DNA of 64,000 nucleotides, from the NCBI GenBank assembly GCA_950097015.1, contig CATNEN010000038.1, positions 26,263,001 through 26,327,000 of the forward strand. Direction: 5' to 3'. The notes under the pieces were generated by a model. It was not told the DNA's origin. It did not search any database and saw only the letters and a program-made list of their open reading frames with translations. Origin of the DNA: Macrostomum hystrix (taxonomy: Eukaryota; Platyhelminthes; Macrostomidae). Both the position numbers and the translations under genes were made by a program. This document shows positions 1 to 11,202 of this stretch, piece by piece. How positions within the stretch are numbered: position 1 is the stretch's first letter; the number at the start of each line of letters is the position of its first letter.

Positions 1-1989
1 CGGAGGACATGCCGGAGGCGGACTCAGGCTGCAGACTGATGATGAGCAATCAGACTGAAATAAGTGCTTGTGATTTTGTGCATTTGTCATTGCCGGCAAT
101 ACAGATACTCATTTCTACAGATACGGCAATACATCCCTCTCCCCTCTCATCTCTCCCATGCATTTCGTAAAATAAAACCTAAAAGGAATAAATTTATTCA
201 CTAATTAATAGCTAAATAATAATTATTGAAAAAAAAATTTAATAAATAAATAAATCTAGCATCGGTAGTACCTAGTAGTGCCTCAGTAGGTAGTACACTT
301 AGTGGTCTGTTAGGATTTATATATAGTAAGTTCCTTGTTTAACTGGAGCAGAAAAATTTAACTAGTAACATCTCACACAAGTGTAAGTACTTTTTGCTAT
401 GAGAGAAGAAAAATATTATTTATGCTTACCATTATTGATGGAGAAAGAAAAGTTCGCAATATTGGTGCAAAGTGCAAACAAATGGCAATGGCTAACTGTA
501 TTGTAGCAAATCGAAAATTGTTATTGTACTGTAACTTACTAAAAATAGTTTTTCTACCGTAGAAATTTCTATAATTTTCTTAGATTTTCTTTAGCAATCA
601 TTTTCTTATAATGGTATTAATATAAATGGAAAAATTATTTAAAAGCAATACGCATTTATTTTGTTTGCATCAACTCTAGGCTGTACAAAATTAGTTATAT
701 TATATTAGTTATAATTATAAAGAACTTTCTAGAAAGCCGTAAATAGTTATAAATAAACGACGGCCACCGCTGAAAATCTTTAACGCCTGACTTGATCACA
801 AGATCAATCAAAAAAACAAAAGAACCACCGCCTTTACGCCTCATTTATTAAAACACCTCTGCAGTATCTTCAGCGCTAAGTGCTTTGCCAGCTTAGAATT
901 AATTTCTAGACCTAAAAGAGAAATGATATATAATCGTACGTACATTTGTACATTCGTGGACAAAAATGGGGGTAGGAGGGGCTCAGGGGACAGACCATCG
1001 CAGCCGACTAGTAAGCAAGGAGACGGTTGTAAAAAGAACTGACTACTCGTGTCGTGTGGCTAAACCGGCTACACCCGACTAGTGAATGCAATTCCACGCC
1101 CTTAGCGGGGGGACAGGAAGGGATGGCAGGGTTTAAATGTACAGCCAGCCAAATGTACACGTAAAGCTTGACGCTCAGCTAGCGGAAAGGGACAGATTGA
1201 CTAAACTTTGAACAACGATATCTCGATACCTTGAGAACCGACTGACAAAGCGTTACACTAAAAATTGTCTCTAATTTATTCCTTTATAATCAAGTCAAAT
1301 TTCATGCGGTATTTATTCAGCTTTGATAATTAATTCGGTCTTCGGTTTTCTAAGAAAACTAACTGCACTTCGTAAATAAGTTTCACGATAGGGAAATTAT
1401 ATTGTATTTTCGGGACAGCCAGTAAGACTACACTTTGTCCGGAGAAATGGGATTGCAGGAATTTCTCTCTCTGGTTTCTAGATTCAGAGCTCTATGTGTA
1501 AACACACACAGACAAATTTATTGCCAGTATAATATGCATGGGGTGCCAAATATAAAAGCTGTTGCAAATTTACGTTATACAGAGAGATTTCGTTTAGAAA
1601 TCGCAGACAAACTACCTTACGAACGCCTTAGGCATAGTTTACAATATTGAATAGATGCTGTGTTTATCACTTCAATTGCAACATCTGCAGCGCTCATCCA
1701 TTATGTACAGACCAGACGTAAATTGAGAATTGATTTATAATGTTTTATTTAATGTCCTTCATCTTATCAATGCTTACTTCGTCAACATATTCAGCAGCGT
1801 GTGCAGCAGCGCTACGCGTAGAACGTGTCAAATAAAATAATATTATTATTCCTCACGCTTTCATTGCTAAAGTAGCGAAAAAATACTATTAAAAAGCAAT
1901 TTTTTCTTCAACACCGCAGATATATGCGTACATCGCGGGTTTCTTCACTTCACACCCGTGTTGACAGAGATAGGGTCTAAGAAACGGTA
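1..1989. other. no recognisable gene; possible 3' end of an upstream gene
   Basis: The first ~75 bases are GC-rich compared with what follows and an AATAAA lies near 170, so they may be the tail of a gene outside the window; no protein family is recognisable. The rest is AT-rich. A 71-codon open stretch at 1435-1650 has no recognisable domain and no acceptor or donor context that persuades me. A GC-richer patch at 960-1180 has no long ORF. Confidence 0.3.
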
Positions 1990-2377
1990 ATCGAACATGC
2001 GCGACGGTCGTCTAATAGGCAACTCCGAACATGTTCGTTGTTCCGAGAACATGTTCTTTTTGATTTATAAGGCTTCGTATTGTAAAATATATATATGTAG
2101 CTACATGCTGGATGCGCCGTTGAGAGAAAACTATATTGCTGGCTAATATGTACGTTAAGTGCTTGTGAACTAGGATATTACTAGACATAGTATGGTTTAA
2201 CTCTGTCTTGTTTGTTGACCTCATGCCAAGGAAGGCATAGTTTTTTATTCATTATTTTTTCTTCACCTAGCGGTATTTAATATACATTAAGTAGCCTTAT
2301 TAATTTAAAAGAACATGTTCTCGGAACAAAGAACATGTTCGGAGTTGCCTATTAGGCGACCGTCGCGCATGTTCGAT
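1990..2377. mobile_element. fold-back MITE with ~71-bp terminal inverted repeats
   Basis: Bases 1990-2060 and 2307-2377 are near-perfect reverse complements, beginning ATCGAACATGCGCGACGG. The ~245 bases between them are AT-rich and non-coding. This is the shape of a non-autonomous DNA transposon. The flanks share at most GTA, so the target duplication and superfamily are not determined. Confidence 0.75.
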
Positions 2378-2402
2378 GTAGCCTAAGAGTCCTCAACACG
2401 GC

Positions 2403-2470
2403 TGTCTTTGCTCTACCTCTAGCCAAGAACAGCGACTTCGATGCCGCTCTCGCCTGACTGGCTAGCTGAT
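2403..2470 (+). pseudogene. partial duplicate of pantothenate kinase exon 2
   Basis: About 60 bases repeat the start of the kinase exon at 4178-4236 (the part encoding LAKNSDFDAALA), with a 4-base insertion and a TGG to TGA change that creates a stop. It has no following exon sequence and sits 26 bases after the fold-back element. It is a broken fragment, either a local duplication or a piece moved with the neighbouring element. Confidence 0.75.
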
Positions 2471-3166
2471 TATACTTATTAAAAACGGTTTATTAACAAT
2501 TAAAGTTTAAAGTGTTTGTCGAGTCAAGAAAAGCGATATGAATATAGCATCTGTTTTATAAATTGATTTAAACATTCGTTACGAGTCACAATTTTAAACT
2601 TTTGAATTTTCTAAGAACTTCACAACTTGTAAACAAGTTGCACTGCAACTTGCAAGTTGCACTGCTTGCACTGCATGTACTCGTGAAATCAGATATTATT
2701 TTTCACATTAATTCAAGATTAAAATGCATAGGTAAAAATTTTATTTCGTTTTTGTGCGAAAATATGTTTAAAATTATTATTTAAATTATTTTTTGCTGTG
2801 CCTGGTTTCATTTCTTCAAGTTTCAGTCTGTATTTTTTGTTTGTTAATGAACTTTCTGCTGCAAAGTTTTCTTAAAAAAATAATTTGTAGCTGAAAAATA
2901 TATTCTCTAACAATTGTTCGTAATTATCAAGAGGTAAAATTTATAGTCAACAATATGCTGGTAAATAAATACAGGTGAAATAGCTTTTTGATGTAAGTAT
3001 AGGGCTAAGAGGAATAAAAAATAGATTTAAATTTTGCAATTCAAAGTTAGGTTTGAAATTTAATTTTGAAGTTGCATTGCCAGTGGTCGAGGCCTGGTGC
3101 TTATTTCTTGACAATTGGTTAGCTTTGTGTAGTATATCAAGTTTTTCATATTTATATTTAATAAAT
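2471..3166. other. AT-rich non-coding stretch
   Basis: No gene recognised. A short internal direct repeat built on AACTTGCAAGTTGCACTG lies at 2622-2672. The remaining ORFs are short and AT-driven. Confidence 0.4.
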
Positions 3167-3748
3167 AAACTCAAATTTGCGCGAAAATTGAAATCTAGAT
3201 AGACGAGTCACTGTTTTTTCCACCGGAAATATCAGCAAGGTGCCCACCGGAATGGCACCTGGGTCCTCGGAATGGTGGAACGCGGAACTAATAAGACCGT
3301 CATGGTGCCAGTTGCCAACCGCCGAGCCGAGACACTGCTTCCCATCATCCAGCAGCATGTTCTCCCTGGTACATGCATTCTCACAGATGGCTGGCAGGCC
3401 TACGGCGCCCGTCAATCACCGCCTGGCCTTTGTGGACCCGCAGGATCCCAACGTCCACACGAATCTTGTGGAGGGTACGTGGGCCCACGCGAAACACAAG
3501 TTGCGCGTAACATGTACGGCACGCAGCCGCAGCTATTTGAAACGTACCTGCAGGAATTTCTGTGGCGCAAGAAGTTCCCGCGTCCCCACTTCCGGCACTT
3601 CCTGCACTGTATCACGGAGCAGTACCCGCTGTAGCTTCTGCGAAGCTTCAGCTGTAGCTTCTACCCAAAGGACATTATTCTGACGTTTCTCTATGTTACC
3701 CGTTATCCTTGTCACGCCAGTTATCGTTTTTCGCGCGAATTTGAGTTT
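3167..3748 (+). mobile_element. Merlin-type DNA transposon, internally deleted
   Basis: A 582-base element bounded by inverted repeats: AAACTCAAATTTGCGCGAAAA at 3167-3187 and its reverse complement with one or two differences at 3727-3748. The interior holds the C-terminal half of an IS1016/ISXO2-like transposase, the Merlin family. The N-terminal zinc-binding part is absent, so the copy is non-autonomous. I could not define a clear 8-9 bp target duplication. Confidence 0.75.
3207..3634 (+). pseudogene. Merlin (ISXO2-like) transposase, frameshifted
   Basis: Would cut and paste its own element by DDE chemistry. Visible segments in order: KYQQGAHRNGTWVLG, then VERGTNKTVMVPV, then ILTDGWQAYG with the second catalytic Asp, then (next frame) VNHRLAFVDP and NLVEGTWAHAKHKL with the catalytic Glu, then (back in the first frame) YLQEFLWRKKF and HFLHCITEQYPL before the stop. 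This order is that of the ISXO2-like DDE domain. Two frameshifts, near 3405 and near 3508, break the frame, and there is no start codon or N-terminal domain. It is dead in this copy, though similarity is still strong, so loss looks recent. Confidence 0.85.
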
Positions 3749-3935
3749 AACGAACGAAACCATACTTATGCCAAATATTTTTATAGCTAGTTAGATAAAT
3801 TAAAAACTAAATATACTCATATGTATAGGAGAACTGAGCATAAATGATTAAATTACAAAGCCTCTATATGCTAAATTTAGTTAAATTAACTAAAGCTCAA
3901 AATATTTCTTTAATTTCAGCCAACACTGCCACACA

Positions 3936-6900
3936 ATGTCCATACAGATACACTTAGAAATCAAGCTTCCAATCGAGCTACTCACCGAGTTAAACTGTTT
4001 CTGCTCACTGGACAGAGGATGCTCATCTACCAAACTGGTGAGTCGTATATTTTTGTTTTAAAAACTTGGAAAATACAATTAAACTAAAAATTTACAAATT
4101 TACAAATTTACAACCCATTTTACTGTCTGCAATGAAAAAGGTACTTGTTCAGCCGTCAACTGACCACTTCACTATAGTCTTTGCTCTAGCCAAGAACAGC
4201 GACTTCGATGCCGCTCTCGCCTGGCTGGCTGATCGTCTGAGGCCGGATCCTACGAGCGGGATTCGAACCATCGCCCTCACTGGCGGCGGATCCTCGCTTT
4301 ATCGAGAGAAGATCTGCGCCACACTGCGCGCCGAGCCGATATTCGTCGACGAACTGGTCGGCCAGGCCCGCGGCTGCATCTGGCTCATTCAGCGGGCACC
4401 AGCGCAGCTTGTCTTCTACGATGACGACTGCCTAACACCTCTGACTGAGGCTGTGCCGCTGCCTGCTCTATATGTGTTTTCCGGCTCTGGAAATGGACTG
4501 ACAATGGTTGGTGGACTACAGCGAGTTGATTTTATCTTTATCACATTCATGCTGCACTAGGATTTTTCTGCATCTATCTTTCAGCCCTTCCCTAAATCTC
4601 TCTATTTATTTGTCCCTGCACATCTTTCTTGCGCTTTCTCCCTGCATCTCATTCAACATCTCCCTGCATCTCTCTTTAAATCTCTCCCTGCATCTTTCTT
4701 GCGCTCTCTCCCTGCATCTCTCTTTCAATCTCTCCCTGCATCTCTCTTTCAATCTCTCCCTGCATCTCTCTTTCCTCCTCCCTGCATCTCTCTATTTATT
4801 TGTCCCTGCATCTTTCTTGCGCTCTCTCCCTGCATATCTCTTTCAATCTCTCCCTGCATCTCTCTTTCCTCCCTCCCTGCATCTCTCTTTCAATCTCTCC
4901 CTGCATCTCTCTTTCCTCCCTCCCTACATCTCTCTTTCAATCTCTCCCTGCATCTCTCTTTCAATCCCTCCCTGCATCTCTATATTTATTTGTCCCTGCA
5001 TCTTTCTTGCGCTCTCTCCCTGCATCTCTCTTTCAATCTCTCCCTGCATCTCTCTTTCAATTTCTCTGTGCATCTCTCTTTCCTCCCTCCCTGCATCTCT
5101 CTTTCAATCTCTCCCTGCATCTCTCTTTCCTCCCTCCCTGCATCTCTCTTTCAATCTCTCCCTGCATCTCTCTTTCAATCCCTCCCTGCATCTCTATATT
5201 TATTTGTCCCTGCATCTTACTTGCGCTCTCTCCCTGCATCTCTCTTTCAATCTCTCCCTGCATCTCTCTTTCCTCCCTCCCTGCATCTCTCTTTCAATCT
5301 CTCCCTGGATCTCTTTCCTCCCTCCCTACATCTCTCTTTCAATCTCTCCCTGCATCTCTCTTTCCTCCCTCCCTACATCTCTCTTTCAATCTCTCCCTGC
5401 ATCTCTATATTTTTTGTCCCTGCATCTTTCTGCAGCTCTACCCGGACGGGAGCAAATGCCAGGACCACATTATGATGCACGGCGGCAAAGCATTCTTAGG
5501 CATGGGCGCTCTGCTTCTTGGCACCTGCGATTATGACGAAATCACCGGATTGGCTGAGCGAGCCGGGCCAATAAGCGAATCGCTTGACCAGCGGGTTGGA
5601 GATTTCGACCTGCATCCGGAACTGCTGGGTGAGTTGAGCGTGACTGACTTTGAGTTGTGGGATTTTAAACACAGGTTTCGATTTAACAGCAAGGCGTTTT
5701 TGAAAGTGAATTTTTTATGAATTCTTAAAGGAACCTTCATCTTAACGTAATTAGATCAATAGTAAATTTTTATTAAATTTATTTTTAAACCTGATTTCTC
5801 AAACTGATTTAAGCACCAGTTCAGAAACTTTCCGCATTCCTAGATTACTACAATATTTAATCCCTATAAAACTTTTCTGAAAACATATCCAATCCTTCAG
5901 AAATCCGAATCCAATCCTTCAGAAATCCGAATCCAATCCTTCAGAAATCCGAATCCAATCCTTCAGAAATCCGAATCCAATCCTTCATGAATCCCTATCT
6001 AATCCTTCATGAATCCCTATCCAATCCTTCATGAATCCCTATCTAATCCTTCATGAATCCGTATCCAATCCTTCATGAATCCCTAGTTAATTCTTCATGA
6101 ATCCCTATCCAATCCTTCATGAATCCCTATCTAATCCTTCATGAATCCCTATCCAATCCTTCATGAATCCCTATCTAATCCTTCATGAATCCCTATCCAA
6201 TCCTTCATGAATCTATCCAATCCTTCATGAATCTATCCAATCCTTCATGAATCCCTATCCAATCCTTCATGAATCACTATCCAATCCTTCATGAATCCCT
6301 ATTTAATTCTTCATGAATCCCTATCTAATCCTTCATGAATCCCTATTTAATTCTTCATGAATCCCTATCTAATCCTTCATGAATCCCTATCCAATTCTTC
6401 ATGAATCCCTATCTAATCCTTCATGAATCCCTATCCAACCCTTCATGAATCCCTATCCAATCCTTCATGAATCCCTATCCAATCCTTCATGAATCCCTAT
6501 CCAATCCCTCATAAATCGGAACCCAATCCTTCAGAAATACGAATCGAATCCTTCAGAAATCCGAATCCAATGCTTCAGAAATCCGAATCCAATGCTTCAG
6601 AAATCCGAATCCAATGCTTCAGGAATCCCTATCCAATCCTTCGGGAATTCGAATCCAATCCTTCATGAATCCCAATCCAATCCTTCATGTATCTCTATCT
6701 AATCTTTCATGAATCCCAATCCAATCCTTCATGAATCCCCACCAAATTGAATCCAATCCTTCATGAATCCGAATCCAATCCTTCAGGAATTCGAATCCAA
6801 TCCTTCATGAATCCCTATCCAATCCTTCATTAATCCATATCCAATCCTTCATGAATCTCAATCCAATCCTTCAGAAATCCGAATCCAATCCTTCATGAAT

Positions 6901-9900
6901 CCCTATCTAATCCTTCATGAATCCCTATCTAATCCTTCATGAATCCCTATCTAATCCTTCATGAATCCCTATCCAATCCTTCATTAATCCATATCCAATC
7001 CTTCATGAATCTCAATCCAATCCTTCAGAAATCCGAATCCAATCCTTCATGAATCCCTATCTAATCCTTCATGAATCCCTATCTAATCCTTCATGAATCC
7101 CTATCTAATCCTTCATGAATCCCTATCTAATCCTTCATGAATCCCTATCTAATCCTTCATGAATCCCTATCTAATCCTTCATGAATCCCTATCCAATCCT
7201 TCAAGAATCCCTATCTAATCCTTCATGAATCCGTATCCAATCCTTCATGAATCCCTATTTAATTCTTCATGAATCCGTATCCAATCCTTCATGAATCCCT
7301 ATCTAATCCTTCATGAATCCGTATCCAATCCTTCAAGAATCCCTATCTAATCCTTCATGAATCCGTATCCAATCCTTCATGAATCCCTATCCAATCCTTC
7401 ATGAATCTATCCAATCCTTCATGAATCTATCCAATCCTTCATGAATCCCTATCCAATCCTTCATGAATCTATCCAATCCTTCATGAATCTATCCAATCCT
7501 TCATGAATCCCTATCCAATCCTTCATGAATCACTATCCAATCCTTCATGAATCCCTATTTAATTCTTCATGAATCCCTATCTAATCCTTCATGAATCCCT
7601 ATCCAATTCTTCATGAATCCCTATCTAATCCTTCATGAATCCTTATCCAACCCTTCATGAATCCCTATCCAATCCTTCATGAATCCCTATCCAATCCTTC
7701 ATGAATCCCTATCCAATCCCTCATAAATCGGAACCCAATCCTTCAGAAATACGAATCGAATCCTTCAGAAATCCGAATCCAATGCTTCAGAAATCCGAAT
7801 CCAATGCTTCAGAAATCCGAATCCAATGCTTCAGGAATCCCTATCCAATCCTTCATGAATCCGTATCCAATCCTTCATGAATCCCTATTTAATTCTTCAT
7901 GAATCCGTATCCAATCCTTCATGAATCCCTATCCAACCCTTCATGAATCCCTATCCAACCCTTCATAAATCCCTATCTAATCCTTCATGAATCCCTATCC
8001 AATCCTTCAAGAATCCCTATCTAATCCTTCATGAATCCGTATCCAATCCTTCATGAATCCCTATTTAATTCTTCATGAATCCGTATCCAATCCTTCATGA
8101 ATCCCTATCCAACCCTTCATGAATCCCTATCCAACCCTTCATAAATCCCTATCTAATCCTTCATGAATCCCTATCCAATCCTTCATGAATCTATCCAATC
8201 CTTCATGAATCTATCCAATCCTTCATGAATCCCTATCCAACCCTTCATGAATCCCTATCCAACCCTTCATAAATCCCTATCTAATCCTTCATGAATCCCT
8301 ATCCAATCCTTCATGAATCTATCCAATCCTTCATGAATCTATCCAATCCTTCATGAATCCCTATCCAATCCTTCATGAATCACTATCCAATCCTTCATGA
8401 ATCCCTATCTAATCCTTCATGAATCCCTATCCAATTCTTCATGAATCCCTATCTAATCCTTCATGAATCCCTATCCAACCCTTCATGAATCCCTATCCAA
8501 TCCTTCATGAATCCCTATCCAATCCTTCATGAATCCCTATCCAATCCCTCATAAATCGGAACCCAATCCTTCAGAAATACGAATCGAATCCTTCAGAAAT
8601 CCGAATCCAATGCTTCAGAAATCCGAATCCAATGCTTCAGAAATCCGAATCCAATGCTTCAGGAATCCCTATCCAATCCTTCGGGAATTCGAATCCAATC
8701 CTTCATGAATCCCAATCCAATCCTTCATGTATCTCTATCTAATCTTTCATGAATCCCAATCCAATCCTTCATGTATTCCTATCTAATCCTTCATGAATCC
8801 CCACCAAATTGAATCCAATCCTTCATGAATCCGAATCCAATCCTTCAGGAATTCGAATCCAATCCTTCATGAATCCCTATCCAATCCTTCATTAATCCCT
8901 ATCCAATCCTTCATTAATCCCTATCTAATCCTTCATTAATCCCTATCCAATCCTTCATTTATCCCTATCCAATCCTTCATTAATCCATATCCAATCCTTC
9001 ATGAATCTCAATCCAATCCTTCAGAAATCCGAATCCAATCCTTCATGAATCCCTATCTAATCCTTCATGAATCCCTATCTAATCCTTCATGAATCCCTAT
9101 CTAATCCTTCATGAATCCCTATCTAATCCTTCATGAATCCCTATCTAATCCTTCATGAATCCCTATCTAATCCTTCATGAATCCATATCCAATCCTTCAT
9201 GAATCTCAATCCAATCCTTCATTAATCCCTATCCAATCCTTCATTAATCCCTATCCAATCCTTCATTAATCCATATCCAATCCTTCATGAATCTCAATCC
9301 AATCCTTCAGAAATCCGAATCCAATCCTTCATGAATCCCTATCTAATCCTTCATGAATCCCTATCTAATCCTTCATGAATCCCTATCTAATCCTTCATGA
9401 ATCCCTATCTAATCCTTCATGAATCCCTATCTAATCCTTCATGAATCCCTATCTAATCCTTCATGAATCCATATCCAATCCTTCATGAATCTCAATCCAA
9501 TCCTTCAGAAATCCGAATCCAATCCTTCATGAATCCCTATCTAATCCTTCATGAATCCCTATCTAATCCTTCATGAATCCCTATCTAATCCTTCATGAAT
9601 CCCTATCTAATCCTTCATGAATCCCTATCTAATCCTTCATGAATCCCTATCTAATCCTATCCCGCCCGCAGACAAGCTTAGCCGCGAGGAGAAAGCACTC
9701 AGGCTAGCCAGCTGGTTTGTTCGCTGGAGTGCCTACTTTGTCCACCACGGTATTCGCACTAGTGGAGTGGCCAATGTTTATCTCGGCTGCAACTTCTGGC
9801 GATCTGGCCTGCTAAGGCGACTGTTCGCTCAAAGTTTAAGACTGCGACTTGCTGGGGTGAGTGATTGAGGTTAATTATCAAGGCAGATAAAGCAAAATAT

Positions 9901-11150
9901 TTAGCAACGAAACTTAGCAACCTTCTGCTTCGAGCGTTAACAGTAGAAAGATCTCGCTATTTTTCACCTACGAGTACTTCTTACCACTAGACACCCCGAC
10001 GAGAACCGTTGACTATCTCGACGATGCCGATGATTTTGTTAATGGTTGGTTAAATACTTTAACGATAAAAAAGAAAAATGTCGTGCTCTCTCTACTGTTA
10101 AGTAGCTAGATACGAGTATTTCTTATTTTCTTAATAGAAAGCTTTTTTGGATTACTTAGCTGTTTGCACTCTATCAATTTGTTATCTGGCTTGAATGTTG
10201 CTACCATTGTTTCTTTGCTTGCTTTTTTACGGGCTGTTGCGAGCTAGTTTTATAAACATGTTTAAAATACTTTATAGCGCGCGACCTGGCAGAGAATTGG
10301 TTAATGTCTGGTACGCAGTATGTAAATAAGCTATTTTTTTCAGTACAGTTTTTCTAAACACACAAAATTAACTAGACAGTCTCAGGCCTAGCTAAAACTG
10401 GTCTATGCAATCAGTTAATTTAGTTAACCTTTATCTATGAATATCGAGAAATGGATATGCATTCACAGGTAAGAACAGAATCACAGTAGAGAACAGAATC
10501 ACAGGTAAGAACAAAATCACAGGTGAGAACAGAATTACAGGTGAGAACAGAATTACAGGTGAGAACAGAATCACAGGTGAGAACAGAATCACATGTGAGA
10601 ACAGAATTACAGTAGAGAACAGAATCACATGTGAGAACAGAATCACAGGTTGGAACAGAATCACAGGTGAGAACAAAATCACAGGTGAGAACAGAATCAC
10701 AGGTGAGAACAGAATCACAGGTAAGAACAGAATTACAGGTGAGAACAGTATCACAGCTAAGAACAGAATTACAGGTGAGAACAGAATCACATGTGAGAAC
10801 AGAATTACAGTAGAGAACAGAATCACATGTGAGAACAGAATCACAGGTTGGAACAGAATCACAGGTGAGAACAAAATCACAGGTGAGAACAGAATCACAG
10901 GTGAGAACGGAAACAAGCGAGAAAAGAAACAAGTGCAATTCTGCTTCATGCCCAGAAAGCATGCAGCTCACAGTCTCGTCTCGTTCCTTCGCGCTCTCCC
11001 AAACAGACTGCATTCGAGGCCAGCTTAAAGCTGCGGGCTTTCCGCATGGGCCACACCGGCGCTCTTGGCTCCATGGTGACGCAACCCGGTCAGGAGCTGA
11101 GCCACGTTCGAGACGATGGATTTTGCCTCAGTCTGGACGACTCCGAGTGA
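3936..11150 (+). CDS. type II pantothenate kinase, five exons
   Basis: Phosphorylates pantothenate with ATP, the first step of coenzyme A synthesis; cytosolic or mitochondrial in animals. Exons 3936-4037, 4153-4506, 5436-5628, 9672-9856 and 11007-11150; the phases agree and the product is 325 aa. Family features: DRGCSSTKL at residues 26-34 in place of the usual DIGGSLTKL, TGGG at 77-80, DEL with the presumed catalytic Glu101, SGSG at 144-147, GGKAFLGMGALLL at 168-180, and a C-terminal GHTGALGS matching the family's HEGYLGAIGA. The ATG at 3936 is the first in the exon that follows a good acceptor (TTTAATTTCAG). The donor of exon 2, ATG|GTTGGT, is weak. The segment between GDFDL and LSREE is shorter than in human PANKs. 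The retained Glu argues against a PANK4-type dead kinase. Introns 2-4 are filled by three different minisatellites. Confidence 0.85.
4568..5434 (+). repeat. 22-bp CT-rich minisatellite in kinase intron 2
   Basis: The unit is close to TCTCCCTGCATCTCTCTTTCAA, with shorter and longer variants. The array runs to the intron's end: the last unit, CCCTGCATCTTTCTGCAG, is the acceptor of exon 3. The whole array therefore resembles a multiplied polypyrimidine tract. Long ORFs across it in all three forward frames are low-complexity artefacts. Confidence 0.95.
5888..9659 (+). repeat. 22-bp minisatellite in kinase intron 3
   Basis: The unit is AATCCTTCATGAATCCCTATCT, with variants ending AGAAATCCGAATCC and occasional 20-bp units. 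It occupies nearly all of the 4-kb intron and stops 12 bases before exon 4. Internal blocks are duplicated: the marker CATAAATCGGAACCC occurs at 6510, 7722 and 8550. Confidence 0.95.
9867..10440. other. unique part of kinase intron 4
   Basis: AT-rich unique sequence between exon 4 and the 18-bp array. No gene, RNA or transposon signature recognised. Confidence 0.5.
10465..10905 (+). repeat. 18-bp minisatellite in kinase intron 4
   Basis: The unit is ACAGGTGAGAACAGAATC, about 24 copies. Most units contain CACAG|GTGAGA, which fuses acceptor and donor consensus. The true acceptor at 11006 (CCCAAACAG) lies about 100 bases past the array. Confidence 0.95.
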
Positions 11151-11202
11151 GCCATCCGTGTGCCAGAGGGATGCGATGTTTGCAGCTCTCCTACTGGTCG
11201 AA

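Noticed and set aside
4508-5720. Three overlapping ORFs of 258-342 codons rich in SLHLSFNLS
   Set aside because: They run through the CT-rich intronic minisatellite in all three frames; only 5436-5628 is real coding sequence (kinase exon 3).
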